From NCBI RefSeq assembly GCF_002109325.1, contig NZ_CP015348.1:399501-463500 (forward strand): DNA of 64,000 nucleotides. The letters are read 5' to 3'. Shown here piece by piece: positions 8,465 through 17,582 of this stretch. The notes beneath the pieces were generated by a model. It was not told where the DNA came from and did no database searches. It saw only the letters and a program-made list of their open reading frames with translations. Made by a program: the position numbers and the translations under genes. The number at the start of each line of letters is the position of its first letter. The stretch's first letter is position 1. The stretch comes from Sporosarcina ureae. Lineage in GTDB: Bacteria > Bacillota > Bacilli > Bacillales_A > Planococcaceae.

Positions 8465-9075
8465 AAGCACGGATCTTGGTTCGAATAGTGTGCCAATAAA
8501 TGCAGTCTTGCAATAGAAGAATCCTGTGTAAACGCAGTGATGGCGGCCACTTTCTTCGCGAAGTCCCCATCCTTTTTCGCGTCTTTCCCCTTCGCAGACA
8601 ATTCAATTTTCGATAAATCCTCTGCGAACAACGCTTTTTTCACTTCTCCGGCGTCCGCAGACTTGCAAGTGCCTGGTACGACAGTGATTCTCTTCTTGAA
8701 CGCGTCTTCGCCTTCTTTCAAGACGACGTCACTTTCTTTCAACCATGCCGCTCCCCAAACGTAAAACTGACCACCAGCTGGCACGATCGCCGTAGTCGTA
8801 AGACCCGGATTCTCCGCGACGAAATCGGTCGCTGCTTCTTGACTCGAAAACACACCATGCTGCTTGACGAACATCGTCTCCCCGTCTTCCGCGGCACCTG
8901 CCTTCTCTTCCGTCTTCGGCCCATTCGTCGCTACCGCCTTATCTGCCTTGTCTTTTTTACCTCCTGTACTCGAAATCGTCAGCCCGATCACGAGCACGGC
9001 GACCAAGCCGATCGCCACACCTTGTATCAACGCCCGAATGACAATGTTCTTTGAATACGTCCTGCGGAAATTCAT
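8449..9075 (-). CDS. spoIIB: SpoIIB-like membrane protein with SPOR-like domain
   Basis: 208 residues: short basic cytoplasmic N terminus, one membrane helix (about 14-35), an Ala/Lys-rich linker, and at about residues 68-110 a segment (FVKQHGVFSSQEAATDFV, then GGQFYVWGAAW) resembling a SPOR peptidoglycan-binding repeat. The rest is Lys/Ala-rich. Position between comC and maf is that of B. subtilis spoIIB, which helps septal wall thinning at engulfment. Shorter than B. subtilis SpoIIB (about 330 residues from memory). Assignment rests on synteny and architecture more than on sequence. Confidence 0.65.
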   Translation of the reverse strand: MNFRRTYSKNIVIRALIQGVAIGLVAVLVIGLTISSTGGKKDKADKAVATNGPKTEEKAGAAEDGETMFVKQHGVFSSQEAATDFVAENPGLTTTAIVPAGGQFYVWGAAWLKESDVVLKEGEDAFKKRITVVPGTCKSADAGEVKKALFAEDLSKIELSAKGKDAKKDGDFAKKVAAITAFTQDSSIARLHLLAHYSNQDPCFKIQF

Positions 9076-9118
9076 TCCATCACTCCACTAGTTTTCTTCC
9101 ACCTTACCAAAACGAACG

Positions 9119-9149
9119 CAAAAAAAGACGAGACTGTTGTCGTCTCGTC
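9119..9149 (-). terminator. Terminator after comC
   Basis: 8-bp stem GACGAGAC / GTCTCGTC (9127-9134 with 9142-9149) followed by seven T on the minus strand. It ends the pilM-pilN-pilO-comC unit. Confidence 0.85.
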
Positions 9150-9166
9150 CATAAACATTTACCGAT

Positions 9167-9922
9167 TTAGTTCAACAAACCCGTATACCAACTGACAAGC
9201 TGCGCGCCGTAGAAATACGCAATGAGTGCAGCGGCTGCAATCGAAGGTCCAAATGGCACAGGTGTCTTGCGCCCTTGCTTAGTCTTTTTCAAAAAAATCA
9301 GACCGACAATCGCGCCAATGAATGAAGCAAGAAACAGCGTCACTAACGTCTGTATCGTACCAAGCACTAAGCCGATGACGAAAAATAATTTTATGTCGCC
9401 GCCACCCATACCCCCATTCGACACAATCGCAATCAGCAACAATATACCGAAACCGACCGCCGCTCCAAGCAAACTATCCCACCAAGGTGTCAGTGGACTA
9501 ACAAAACGCATGATGAAAATCGCAATACCAAACGGTAATAAAATTTTATTCGGAATCAACATATACTTAAGATCGGATACCGTTAAAATAACGAGCATCG
9601 AGATAAACAGCAACGCCACAACTAGTTCCCACTGGAATCCAAAGTACAAGTACGCACAAACGAACAGCACACCCGTTATTAGCTCCATCACGGGATAAAG
9701 AGCACTGATCTTTTCCTTACATCCTCTGCACTTTCCACGCAAAAACACGTAAGAGAATACCGGCACTAGGTCAACCGCCGTCAAATTCCGATCACACGTC
9801 GTACAGTGCGAAGGAGGCGAGACGATGGACTCCTTTAGTGGCACACGCAGTCCGACTACGTTAAAAAACGAGCCGAGCGTGATACCGTAGAGGAAGAAAA
9901 ACATACTATAAAGCCATTCCAT
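9167..9922 (-). CDS. comC: Prepilin peptidase (PilD/ComC)
   Basis: 251 residues, polytopic membrane protein. It carries the two CxxC zinc motifs of the methylating type (CTTC and CRGC) and both catalytic Asp motifs, SDLKYMLIP and GGGDIKLF. It cleaves the class III signal peptide after Gly and methylates the new N terminus of pilins, here at least the seven intact pilin-like proteins of this locus and possibly ComG pseudopilins elsewhere. Its AAGGAGG lies at the end of pilO, so it is translated as part of pilMNO. In B. subtilis comC adjoins folC, whereas here 15 kb of pilus genes lie between. Confidence 0.96.
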   Translation of the reverse strand: MEWLYSMFFFLYGITLGSFFNVVGLRVPLKESIVSPPSHCTTCDRNLTAVDLVPVFSYVFLRGKCRGCKEKISALYPVMELITGVLFVCAYLYFGFQWELVVALLFISMLVILTVSDLKYMLIPNKILLPFGIAIFIMRFVSPLTPWWDSLLGAAVGFGILLLIAIVSNGGMGGGDIKLFFVIGLVLGTIQTLVTLFLASFIGAIVGLIFLKKTKQGRKTPVPFGPSIAAAALIAYFYGAQLVSWYTGLLN

Positions 9923-9933
9923 GAACTGCCTCC

Positions 9934-10620
9934 TTACTCCGCTTTCTCGGTACCTGTCATTTTATTGATCGTCGTCGGATCAAATTTCAATGCAGGTGGC
10001 GGCGCATCCACTTTCGGCGCCTCATTTTGTAAATTGACGAGATCCGGACGGAAGTACGCATTAAATGAAATCACGACTTTCATTTCACCAATATCTGATT
10101 CTTCTTCCGTTTTCTCAGCTGTCGCTTCGAATTGAATTGTCTCTACATTCATAATCCGAATCATTTCTTCGATTTCATAGATGAACGTATCGACTTGCTT
10201 GTACGTATCCGCAACGAGCGTCACTTCCATCAAGATCGTTTCCAAGTTTTGTACCGATTCCGGCAATAGTTCCATGTCAAATACTTCTTTCGAAAAATTG
10301 ATTTCTTCAATTCGACTATTGGATTTCACTTCCGCCTTCTCTAGACGAATGAGCAATGCATCCTCTAGCGGAATAACAGGCACGACTTTTTGAAGCGGGG
10401 CAGATGTGACCGTTTCATTCGGATCTTTATTCGCCAATTGCTTTTGCATCGAAAATAAAACATCACGTTCTGAAGCCAACTGCGCAGTCATCTGATCCTT
10501 GCTGTCTTTCGCAGGCAAGTAGATGTTTGTCACAGTGTAATAGACAAGTGCAATAAGGAAAATGGAGGCCAATACGACCAAACCAATCTCCATCTGACGT
10601 TTAGTTAGATACTTATTCAA
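9934..10620 (-). CDS. pilO: Type IV pilus inner-membrane protein PilO
   Basis: 228 residues. One membrane helix near the N terminus (VVLASIFLIALVYYTVTNIY), a coiled-coil region (about 35-70) and a ferredoxin-like C-terminal domain. This is the PilO architecture of the alignment subcomplex. I use the TTG at 10620, preceded by AAGGGGG and overlapping the pilN stop by 8 nt. The longer frame starting MLTRKG would overlap pilN further and lacks a ribosome site. Neighbours pilN and pilM support the call. Confidence 0.87.
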   Translation of the reverse strand: MNKYLTKRQMEIGLVVLASIFLIALVYYTVTNIYLPAKDSKDQMTAQLASERDVLFSMQKQLANKDPNETVTSAPLQKVVPVIPLEDALLIRLEKAEVKSNSRIEEINFSKEVFDMELLPESVQNLETILMEVTLVADTYKQVDTFIYEIEEMIRIMNVETIQFEATAEKTEEESDIGEMKVVISFNAYFRPDLVNLQNEAPKVDAPPPALKFDPTTINKMTGTEKAE

Positions 10621-11320
10621 CCGTATCGCCCCCTTCCGAGTCAGCATCTACAGGTGGCTGTGGTTCTTCCGGTGCAGGTTCTGTTGGCTGCTCTTCAGCA
10701 GGTGGCGTTTCCTCTTGCGGCTCTTCAATCGCATCGGGGTCTACGTCTGCATCGGTACCTGGTAACGCGCGGTCGTCTACGAACTGAATGAAGTATGTAG
10801 CGAAATATCTAGGCAAGACATTTTCACGTTCTTCCACATCCAGTTTTTCTGTCTCGATTCCTTCGAACGTCGCATCAATTACTAGCGACGATGCTTTCAT
10901 TCGAGTTAAATAGAGCGCAGGTTCCATCAGATCATCAAACTGAATTTTCAACGTCACTTCGTTAGGTGCAGTGAACGTTAACTCTTGGAAGAACCCACGA
11001 TCAGGCAATGCTCTCGAAAGATCTTCTATAAGAGGATGTGTTTTATATTGGTACGCTTTTAGGAAATCCACTGTGGCGGCCAATTGTTCTTTTTCTTGAC
11101 CGAAGGCAGACAGACGCAACTGGGACGTTATGCTTTCTTGTTGTTTCTGTATTTCATATGTAGACTGCTGTAATCTCTGGGCTTCTTCGTCATTTTTCGC
11201 AGCCATCATATATAGAACCACCCAACTAATGATGGCTACCAAAAGAATCGCAATGGCAATCCACAAAAAAGTAGCCCGCTCCTTGATCTTCTCCGGTAGT
11301 AGATTTATATCAACTAACAT
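10613..11320 (-). CDS. pilN: Type IV pilus assembly protein PilN
   Basis: 235 residues, starting MLVDINLLPEKIKER, the PilN signature whose INLLP motif docks into PilM. One membrane helix (about 18-38), a coiled coil, then a periplasm-side domain. The C terminus carries an unusual acidic Pro/Glu-rich tail (about 195-235, PQEETPPAEEQPTEPAPEE), perhaps spanning the wall zone. It follows pilM by 7 nt, its ribosome site lying in the pilM end. Confidence 0.93.
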   Translation of the reverse strand: MLVDINLLPEKIKERATFLWIAIAILLVAIISWVVLYMMAAKNDEEAQRLQQSTYEIQKQQESITSQLRLSAFGQEKEQLAATVDFLKAYQYKTHPLIEDLSRALPDRGFFQELTFTAPNEVTLKIQFDDLMEPALYLTRMKASSLVIDATFEGIETEKLDVEERENVLPRYFATYFIQFVDDRALPGTDADVDPDAIEEPQEETPPAEEQPTEPAPEEPQPPVDADSEGGDTVE

Positions 11321-11327
11321 ACGCGTA

Positions 11328-12329
11328 CTACACCTCTTCCTTCAGCGCGAGACCAATTACTCGATGGAAGTCGGCAGTAATCGCTGTACCATCCACACAA
11401 CTAATCGGCTCTTTCACTAAGGGAATCGCGTCAATTGCTAACCGCTCCCGTACCATCTGCAATAATTCTTCTTGTTGTGTATATGTACTGTTCCATATTA
11501 AATGGGTAATCGCTGAATCTGTTTCAGCCAAATTAAATCGGTAGAAGTTTGCTAGTTTCTCAAGCTCCATCACAATCGTCATCGGCTCAATCTGTTGCTC
11601 AAGTACTTCACCCGTCGTCATACTGAGCGGCACTTCGAGTTCCATGGAGCGGATGAATAAAGGGAAATGATTATAGAAAATCGACACAGTTAAATTCCGC
11701 CCATGCAAATCCGCAAGTAAAATATGTTCCGACCCTTCAAATTGATGTTCATGATGAGCCAATCGATAAAGCGAAAGCGGCGCAATATCCGCCACAACCG
11801 GAACCAACTTTGCAGATTCAAGCACATCTTCATACGTCTGCATAATACTTTCCTTCGACGCAATCAAAATCGCTTCATTTTGCGCATCATTGGCGGTATA
11901 CGGAACGACATCAAACACCGGGTCATCAAACGGCAAATAAATTGTCGAGCCAATCTCTATGAAAAAATGACTTTTCAAATCCTCATGATCCACCGTTTCA
12001 GGATAGGCAACACGACGGATAATAACATATGTATCGGGCGCCAAAAACGCCACATCACGCTTCGTAAGATTCCAATCTTTCACAGCTTCTGTCAAGACCT
12101 CACGTAGCATGTCATCTTCGGCTATTCGGCCATCCATGATGGTGTGTTCGGGCAATAACATCTCTTTCGCTGTGTCTAGTACGATTGGATGAGTGGATTT
12201 GATCCGTACGTATCGGATTGCGTCATCATCAAGCGTTAATGAATATACGCGTTTCTTGCGACCGAAGGAAGGCATGGTCGGCATTGTTATATTGGAAAGT
12301 GGGCGTTTTAAGTTGGTTAAAATAGACAT
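11328..12329 (-). CDS. pilM: Type IV pilus assembly ATPase-like protein PilM
   Basis: 333 residues in the actin-like PilM/FtsA fold family. It forms the cytoplasmic ring that binds PilN. The sequence opens with a short N-terminal extension, then KKRVYSLTLDDDAIRYVRI, the first beta strands of the fold, and ends with a C-terminal SHS2-like region. I chose the ATG at 12329 because GGAAGGAG lies 7 nt upstream. The longer frame begins far upstream in non-coding leader. First gene of pilM-pilN-pilO-comC. Confidence 0.9.
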   Translation of the reverse strand: MSILTNLKRPLSNITMPTMPSFGRKKRVYSLTLDDDAIRYVRIKSTHPIVLDTAKEMLLPEHTIMDGRIAEDDMLREVLTEAVKDWNLTKRDVAFLAPDTYVIIRRVAYPETVDHEDLKSHFFIEIGSTIYLPFDDPVFDVVPYTANDAQNEAILIASKESIMQTYEDVLESAKLVPVVADIAPLSLYRLAHHEHQFEGSEHILLADLHGRNLTVSIFYNHFPLFIRSMELEVPLSMTTGEVLEQQIEPMTIVMELEKLANFYRFNLAETDSAITHLIWNSTYTQQEELLQMVRERLAIDAIPLVKEPISCVDGTAITADFHRVIGLALKEEV

Positions 12330-12356
12330 ATGTGAACTCCTTCCAGACGAGCAAAA

Positions 12357-12384
12357 GCAAGGGATACACGTAGTCATCCCTTGC
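12357..12384 (-). terminator. Terminator-like hairpin in the pilM leader
   Basis: Perfect 9-bp stem GCAAGGGAT / ATCCCTTGC (12357-12365 with 12376-12384), followed on the minus strand by TTTT and then, about 14 nt on, by the pilM ribosome site. It lies downstream of the putative promoter at 12400-12408, so it could act as an attenuator. Confidence 0.55.
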
Positions 12385-12399
12385 GGACTAGTTATGTTA

Positions 12400-12408
12400 A
12401 GTATAGCA
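12400..12408 (-). promoter_or_regulatory. Putative pilMNO-comC promoter (extended -10)
   Basis: Minus-strand TG-C-TATACT (12400-12408), an extended -10 with no good -35. The same TG-N-TAT form appears before pilA and before the minus-strand minor-pilin operon. Confidence 0.4.
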
Positions 12409-12467
12409 AATGTGGAGGGGGAAGGGAAGATTGATAGGGGAAAATGACGAAACATCAGGAATGGCAA

Positions 12468-12911
12468 TTACTCACCTTGTATCGCAGATAAATCTCCACA
12501 TTTTTCAGTCTCTACTTTTGTAGATTTTCCACTGTTATTGATCATTTCTATAGTCGTTTTACGGAATTCTACTTCATTTTTCTTCGTTTCAGCTTTACCA
12601 CGGATCGAAGATGGTTACGCTTCCGCTACCCAGAAAGTATCGTTCACAAGATTAAAATCTTCAAAATACCCTTCAGAAATTAATGTGGACATACCTACAG
12701 AATTAACATATGTTGTTTGATGTTCAATAAAGTATAAATCGGCTGTATTTTTTAATAAGATAGCATTTGTTTTTTCTGCTTTAATTCGAGTGTTTTCTAA
12801 AATGAGAATCATTGAGCTAATGGCAGTAACTGAAGTAATTCCCATAATGACTAATATCGCAAGTAACTTGACGAGTGTCATTCCTATGTCATCCGCAAGT
12901 ATTTCCTTCAT
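12468..12911 (-). pseudogene. Degenerate type IV pilin paralogue with internal stop codon
   Basis: From the ATG at 12911 (AAGGAAG upstream) a prepilin-like protein of 98 residues runs to a TAA at 12615-12617. It has a class III signal ending in Gly10 and a hydrophobic helix, GMTLVKLLAILVIMG. The conserved Glu5 of the mature protein is Lys, which should harm assembly. Beyond the TAA the same frame stays open for 48 codons to 12468, giving 146 sense codons in all, very near the 149 of the adjacent major pilin. Parts also resemble it (GYFEDFN against GYLEDTG). The simplest reading is a pilin duplicate inactivated by a nonsense mutation. A functional short protein of 98 residues remains possible. 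Confidence 0.65.
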
Positions 12912-12980
12912 GTGAAACACTTCCTTTTGCCTTAGAATAGAATATTTCGATTTTAACGTATGTATATAATTTCCCAAAAA

Positions 12981-13010
12981 GACCTTGATGAGAATATTCT
13001 CATCAAAGTC
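12981..13010 (-). terminator. Terminator after the major pilin gene
   Basis: 15-bp near-perfect palindrome (12981-12995 with 12996-13010) whose core TTGATGAGAAT pairs fully, followed by TTTTT on the minus strand. It lies between pilA and the degenerate pilin copy and would let pilA mRNA accumulate separately. Confidence 0.8.
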
Positions 13011-13068
13011 CAATTTATAAATCACATTTATCAAAAGTAAGTTTGAAAATCGTTATTAAATTAAATAA

Positions 13069-13518
13069 TTAGCGAGTAATAACAACGGTGGTTACAGCAG
13101 TATCGTTCTTATTACCAATTTTATTAATATCAGCTGTAGTTGCACTTGTGAACTCCACACTAATATTTCCATTTGTAGCGGTCCCAGTTATAGTAGGTGT
13201 AGTAACTTCTCCAGTACCTTTACTTATAGTTGCTTCAGACTCACCGAAACCACCCGTATCTTCTAGATATCCATCATCCTTAAGTACCCCTGTAGTCACT
13301 TTGTTATCAGTTGCAGTATTTTCAGCAAAGTAAATATTAGCAGCAGAGATAGCATTCTGTCCATCAGCCTTAAGTGCACTTACCTTAGAGTTCGTAATAA
13401 TATTCCCAATAGCCGGCACCGCAATCGCAGCAATAATTCCCAAAATAACAATAACTGCTAATAGCTCAACAAGCGTCAAACCTTTTTGATTTAATTTCTT
13501 CTGTATAAATTTTTTCAT
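13069..13518 (-). CDS. pilA: Major type IV pilin (PilA-like)
   Basis: 149-residue prepilin. The leader MKKFIQKKLNQKG is cut after Gly13. The mature protein starts LTLVELLAVIVILGIIAAIAVPAI, with the essential Glu5 and the helix that packs the filament core. The C-terminal part is Thr/Gly-rich with repeated TGT/TTP/TATN, typical of a small Gram-positive pilin, and has no Cys pair for a disulfide loop. GAGGAGG precedes the ATG. It lies directly after pilC but has its own promoter (13558-13586) and terminator, as expected for the most abundant subunit. Confidence 0.9.
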   Translation of the reverse strand: MKKFIQKKLNQKGLTLVELLAVIVILGIIAAIAVPAIGNIITNSKVSALKADGQNAISAANIYFAENTATDNKVTTGVLKDDGYLEDTGGFGESEATISKGTGEVTTPTITGTATNGNISVEFTSATTADINKIGNKNDTAVTTVVITR

Positions 13519-13557
13519 ATAATTTCCTCCTCTTGTTTTTCCTTACTCTATGAATAT

Positions 13558-13586
13558 AGTATATCAGAACTAATAGGATAATAACA
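13558..13586 (-). promoter_or_regulatory. pilA promoter
   Basis: Minus strand: extended -10 TGA-TATACT (TATACT at 13558-13563), with TGTTAT (13581-13586) as a -35 at 17 bp. About 40 bp upstream of the pilA start. Confidence 0.6.
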
Positions 13587-13636
13587 CTAGTTTTATTGAA
13601 TTAATTTAATTTTATCCATAACATTTGTTATTTCTG

Positions 13637-14848
13637 TTACAAACTATCTATCTGCTCAAACATACTAAACATCGGCAACATGATTGCCAAAACTATAGTC
13701 CCGACTATGGCCGCCAAGAAAACGATCATCAAAGGCTCTATTAAAGCTTTTAAGCGGTCTGTAGCGGCTTCTACTTCTTTCTCATAGAAATCTGCTACTT
13801 TAGCCAACATGGAGTCCAAAGAACCAGTTTCTTCTCCTATCGCAATCATATGTGGGATTAGCGGAGGAAATGCCCAGTGATTTAACATAGGCTCCGTTAA
13901 AGATCCGCCACGTTCCATTGATACTCTAGACTCACCAATTACTTTTGAAATGACTTCATTTCCAACTACTTTTTCTGTCATGGTTAGGGCTTGTAGAATG
14001 GGTACTGAGCTAGAGAACATAGAGCTTAATGTACGAGTCATCATAGCGAGTGAAGACTTTTGAGCAATGCTACCGAATATAGGCAATCTCAATAAGATAG
14101 TATCTAAAATGTACTTCCCTTTTGGATTGTTACGAACTAATACATAGCCTGCGATAATCACCGAAACAATAAGAAGAAGTAGGTACCAGTAATTTTCAAT
14201 CCAATCACTCGCTGCCATTACTGCACGAGTTAACCACGGCAATTGTCCGCCAATACTATCGAACATATCAACAAACATTGGTACGACAAACCATAAAAGG
14301 AAAATAACTACTGCTATGGCTATTATGCCAACTACAACGGGGTATGCCATAGCCGAAGTAACTTTCTGTCTCGTACGATACGCTTTTTCGAAATGCTCAG
14401 CTAGCTGCTCCAATGATTCATCCACAGTTCCTGAAACTTCCCCAGCCGCCACCATATTCAATATTAATGGTTCAAAAACTTTAGGATGTTTTCCAAAAGC
14501 TATCGACAACGGTGTTCCTGTTCGTAAATCTTCCTGAATCGAAGTCAAGATTTTCCGAAACGAAGCCTGTTCTACTTGCGCGGACAAAATCCTCACCGCA
14601 TCCACAATCGTAACACCCGCCTGAAGAAGTGTAGAAAACTGACGTAAAAACATAATCAGTTGATCTCGCTTAACTGGACTACCAATCGTTATATCTTTCG
14701 TCAAAACTGTTTCCTTTTGTTCAACCAAACTAACTACGCGAATACCTTGGCCTTTCAGCTTAATCGCTGCATCGCGTTTATTCGTAGCCGTCACCGTACC
14801 ACGACGAATCACTTTCGAATCTCGCCCTTCGTATGTAAAACGAGCCAC
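13637..14848 (-). CDS. pilC: Type IV pilus platform protein PilC
   Basis: About 403 residues of the PilC/GspF family: two repeated cytoplasmic four-helix domains, the first with FLRQFSTLLQAGVTIVDAVRIL and the second with LARTL-type MMTRTLSSMFSSSVPILQALTM, plus about three membrane helices. It is the inner-membrane platform on which PilB and PilT act. GTG at 14848 lies 10 nt after AAGGGG. A TTG at 14854 overlapping the pilT stop is the alternative start and would add two residues. Confidence 0.94.
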   Translation of the reverse strand: MARFTYEGRDSKVIRRGTVTATNKRDAAIKLKGQGIRVVSLVEQKETVLTKDITIGSPVKRDQLIMFLRQFSTLLQAGVTIVDAVRILSAQVEQASFRKILTSIQEDLRTGTPLSIAFGKHPKVFEPLILNMVAAGEVSGTVDESLEQLAEHFEKAYRTRQKVTSAMAYPVVVGIIAIAVVIFLLWFVVPMFVDMFDSIGGQLPWLTRAVMAASDWIENYWYLLLLIVSVIIAGYVLVRNNPKGKYILDTILLRLPIFGSIAQKSSLAMMTRTLSSMFSSSVPILQALTMTEKVVGNEVISKVIGESRVSMERGGSLTEPMLNHWAFPPLIPHMIAIGEETGSLDSMLAKVADFYEKEVEAATDRLKALIEPLMIVFLAAIVGTIVLAIMLPMFSMFEQIDSL

Positions 14849-14850
14849 GA

Positions 14851-15888
14851 TCAATCATCCCCTTGCAAGAACGGTAATGCTTCTTCGTACGAAATGATTC
14901 TTTGTTCCATCAATGTCTTTACAGAGTGATCCATCATATGCATGCCTTGAGCGCGGCTAGTCTGGATGACGTTCGGAATCTGGTGAATTTTCTCGGAACG
15001 AATCAAGTTCGACACAGCTGGATTATTAATCATTATCTCCGTCGCTGCTCGTCTTCCCTGTTTATCAATCGTCTGGAATAAACGTTGAGAAACAACTGCC
15101 TTCAAAACCCCAGCCAACTGTACGCGAATTTGCGCTTGTTGACCATGTGGAAATACGTCTATGATTCTATCGATTGTCGAAGCTGCACTCCATGTGTGTA
15201 AAGTGGCGAGGACTAAGTGACCGGTTTCTGCAGCGGTGATCGCCGTAGAAATCGTCTCCAAGTCCCGCATCTCCCCTACGAGAATGACGTCTGGATCTTG
15301 ACGCAAAGCAGCACGTAATCCATCCGCAAACGACAGTGTATCAAAGCCAACTTCTCGCTGATCAATGATCGACGAACCGTGATTATGCATATACTCAATC
15401 GGATCTTCCAATGTAATAATATGCTTTCGCATCGTTTCATTCATATAACGGATCATGGCTGCAAGCGTAGTGGATTTACCTGAACCAGTAGGCCCAGTAA
15501 CTAAGATCAGCCCTTGTGCAGTATCTGACAAACTCTTCAGTGTTGCAGGCATATTCAAGTCATCAATCGTCGGAATCTTCGTTGGAATCGTCCGGAATGC
15601 CAATGAAATCGAACCGCGTTGTTGGAATGCGTTGACACGGAAACGAGAAACACCAGCGATTTCATAGGAATAGTCAATCTGTCCTGCTTCTTTAAAAGCC
15701 GGCATCATCTTTTCTGGAATCGTCTGATACGCCATTTCCTTTGTATCTTCTTCAGTCAAAATCGTTTCGCCAAAACGTTTTAAGTCACCATGCACACGGA
15801 AGATTGGAGGCACGCCAACAGTTAAGTGAATGTCAGACGCTTTGACAGTAAAGGCCTCAGTAAGTAATTGATCAATTCTTTCGTTCAC
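14851..15888 (-). CDS. pilT: Pilus retraction ATPase PilT
   Basis: 345 residues. Walker A GPTGSGKST (residues 132-140), Asp box (ITLEDPIEYMH), Walker B (ILVGEMRD) and the C-terminal (A)xxNLIRxxK motif characteristic of PilT, here AVSNLIRSEKIHQI. PilT depolymerises the pilus and powers twitching and DNA uptake. It is absent from the Bacillus com system, so its presence indicates a true retractile pilus. The GTG at 15888 follows AGGAG by 8 nt. Another GTG at 15897 is too close to that site. Confidence 0.94.
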   Translation of the reverse strand: MNERIDQLLTEAFTVKASDIHLTVGVPPIFRVHGDLKRFGETILTEEDTKEMAYQTIPEKMMPAFKEAGQIDYSYEIAGVSRFRVNAFQQRGSISLAFRTIPTKIPTIDDLNMPATLKSLSDTAQGLILVTGPTGSGKSTTLAAMIRYMNETMRKHIITLEDPIEYMHNHGSSIIDQREVGFDTLSFADGLRAALRQDPDVILVGEMRDLETISTAITAAETGHLVLATLHTWSAASTIDRIIDVFPHGQQAQIRVQLAGVLKAVVSQRLFQTIDKQGRRAATEIMINNPAVSNLIRSEKIHQIPNVIQTSRAQGMHMMDHSVKTLMEQRIISYEEALPFLQGDD

Positions 15889-15899
15889 CGCAAACACTC

Positions 15900-17567
15900 C
15901 TAATCTATTAGGGCCACTCGCAATACTTCCTCAGTAGTTGTAATGCCCTGCTTTACTTTATCTAAACCATCGTCTATCAGGAAAATCGTTTCACTTCTCT
16001 CCGCAATTTCACGGAATACAGTAGGTGCAGCGTCACGGTTAATCGCATCGCGCATTTCTGCATTGATAATCAATACTTCATGTATCGCAATTCGCCCGCG
16101 ATAGCCTGTCATATTACATGCTGAGCAACCCGTACCGCGATTAATCGTCTCGATTGTTTTCCCACGTTTGGCGAATATCTCTTTTTCACGATCCGTTGCC
16201 TGCTGTATAGTTCCACAATCTCGACATACTCGACGAATTAATCGTTGAGCAACAATCGCATTAAGAGAAGCAGTCAAAAGAAATGGCTCCACTCCCATAT
16301 CAAGCAATCGTGAAATAGATGCAACTGAGTCATTCGTGTGGATCGTGCTCAACACTAAGTGTCCTGTTAAGGAGGCACGAATCGCGATTTCTACGGTCTC
16401 TCTATCTCGGATTTCCCCTACCATTACTACGTCAGGATCTTGACGCAAAATAGAACGTAATCCCGTAGCGAATGTTAATCCTACATTAGAATTCACTTGA
16501 ATTTGATTAATACCTTCCAATTGATACTCTACTGGATCTTCAATCGTAATAATATTTACTTCTTCGCTATTTAATCGATTCAAAGCCGCATACAACGTAG
16601 ACGATTTACCTGAACCCGTTGGACCTGATATGAGCACGATGCCATTTGGCTTCTCGATTTCTTCAAGGAAGCGTTGTAAATTAGTCGGACCGAAACCAAG
16701 CTTCGTCATATCATTTAAAGAGCTACTCAAGTCCAAAATACGCATTACAATCTTCTCACCAAAAACTGTTGGCAATGTCGATAACCGTAAATCAATCGGA
16801 CGAAAATCAATCATCACTTTAATGCGTCCATCCTGCGGCATACGAGATTCTGTAATATTCAAATTCCCCATGATTTTAATCCGCGCAAGCAACATCGACT
16901 GCATGTGTTTAGGTAAGACACGTTCAGTCTGCAATTTTCCATCAATTCTAAAACGAATAACGACTTGATGCTCTTGAGGGTCAATATGAATATCACTAGC
17001 TTTCATGGAAACAGCACTGGATATAATCTGATTAACGAGACGCACAATAGGAGAATCGTTATCGACAATATCTTCTTGTTGCTCTAACTGACTCGCTGTC
17101 GTTTCAGGTTCTTCAAAGAGTAAATCATCAAATAATTCATCATCATAATAACGTGTAATCGTTCGATTTATATCATCTTTGGACGCAATCGCAGTTTCGA
17201 TATGGAAACCTGTAGACAATCGTAAATCTTCAATGGTGTTGTAATCCATCGGGTCTGCCATTGCAACGAATAACTTATCTCCGTCCTTCTTCAACGGCAC
17301 AATCATCTTCTGCTTCGCTAAACCTTTAGGCACGATATTGAACAATTTCGGATCAAACGGATAACGGAACAAATTGACGTGAGGAATTCCAAGCTGGAAC
17401 TCGAGCACCTCAATCAATTGCTGCTCAGTAATATACCCGCGTTGTAATAGCGCATCGCCAAGTCGTTCATCACGCGTCTTTTCTTTCAACGTAGTCATTA
17501 ACTGTTCGTCCGACAGTAATCCCGACTCTATTAATAAATCCCCAAGACGTTTTCTAGTTGTCGCCAT
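15900..17567 (-). CDS. pilB: Pilus extension ATPase PilB
   Basis: 555 residues: N-terminal MshEN-type domain (RLGDLLIESGLLSDEQL, repeated as RLGDALLQRGYITEQQL), then the secretion ATPase core with Walker A GPTGSGKS (315-322), Walker B VVMVGEIRDRETVE, and a four-Cys zinc site (CRDC and CSAC) near the C terminus. It drives pilus polymerisation. MshEN domains bind cyclic di-GMP in some relatives, so regulation by that messenger is possible but not shown. ATG preceded by GAGGGGG. Confidence 0.96.
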   Translation of the reverse strand: MATTRKRLGDLLIESGLLSDEQLMTTLKEKTRDERLGDALLQRGYITEQQLIEVLEFQLGIPHVNLFRYPFDPKLFNIVPKGLAKQKMIVPLKKDGDKLFVAMADPMDYNTIEDLRLSTGFHIETAIASKDDINRTITRYYDDELFDDLLFEEPETTASQLEQQEDIVDNDSPIVRLVNQIISSAVSMKASDIHIDPQEHQVVIRFRIDGKLQTERVLPKHMQSMLLARIKIMGNLNITESRMPQDGRIKVMIDFRPIDLRLSTLPTVFGEKIVMRILDLSSSLNDMTKLGFGPTNLQRFLEEIEKPNGIVLISGPTGSGKSSTLYAALNRLNSEEVNIITIEDPVEYQLEGINQIQVNSNVGLTFATGLRSILRQDPDVVMVGEIRDRETVEIAIRASLTGHLVLSTIHTNDSVASISRLLDMGVEPFLLTASLNAIVAQRLIRRVCRDCGTIQQATDREKEIFAKRGKTIETINRGTGCSACNMTGYRGRIAIHEVLIINAEMRDAINRDAAPTVFREIAERSETIFLIDDGLDKVKQGITTTEEVLRVALID

Positions 17568-17582
17568 TTGAATCCCCCTCTA

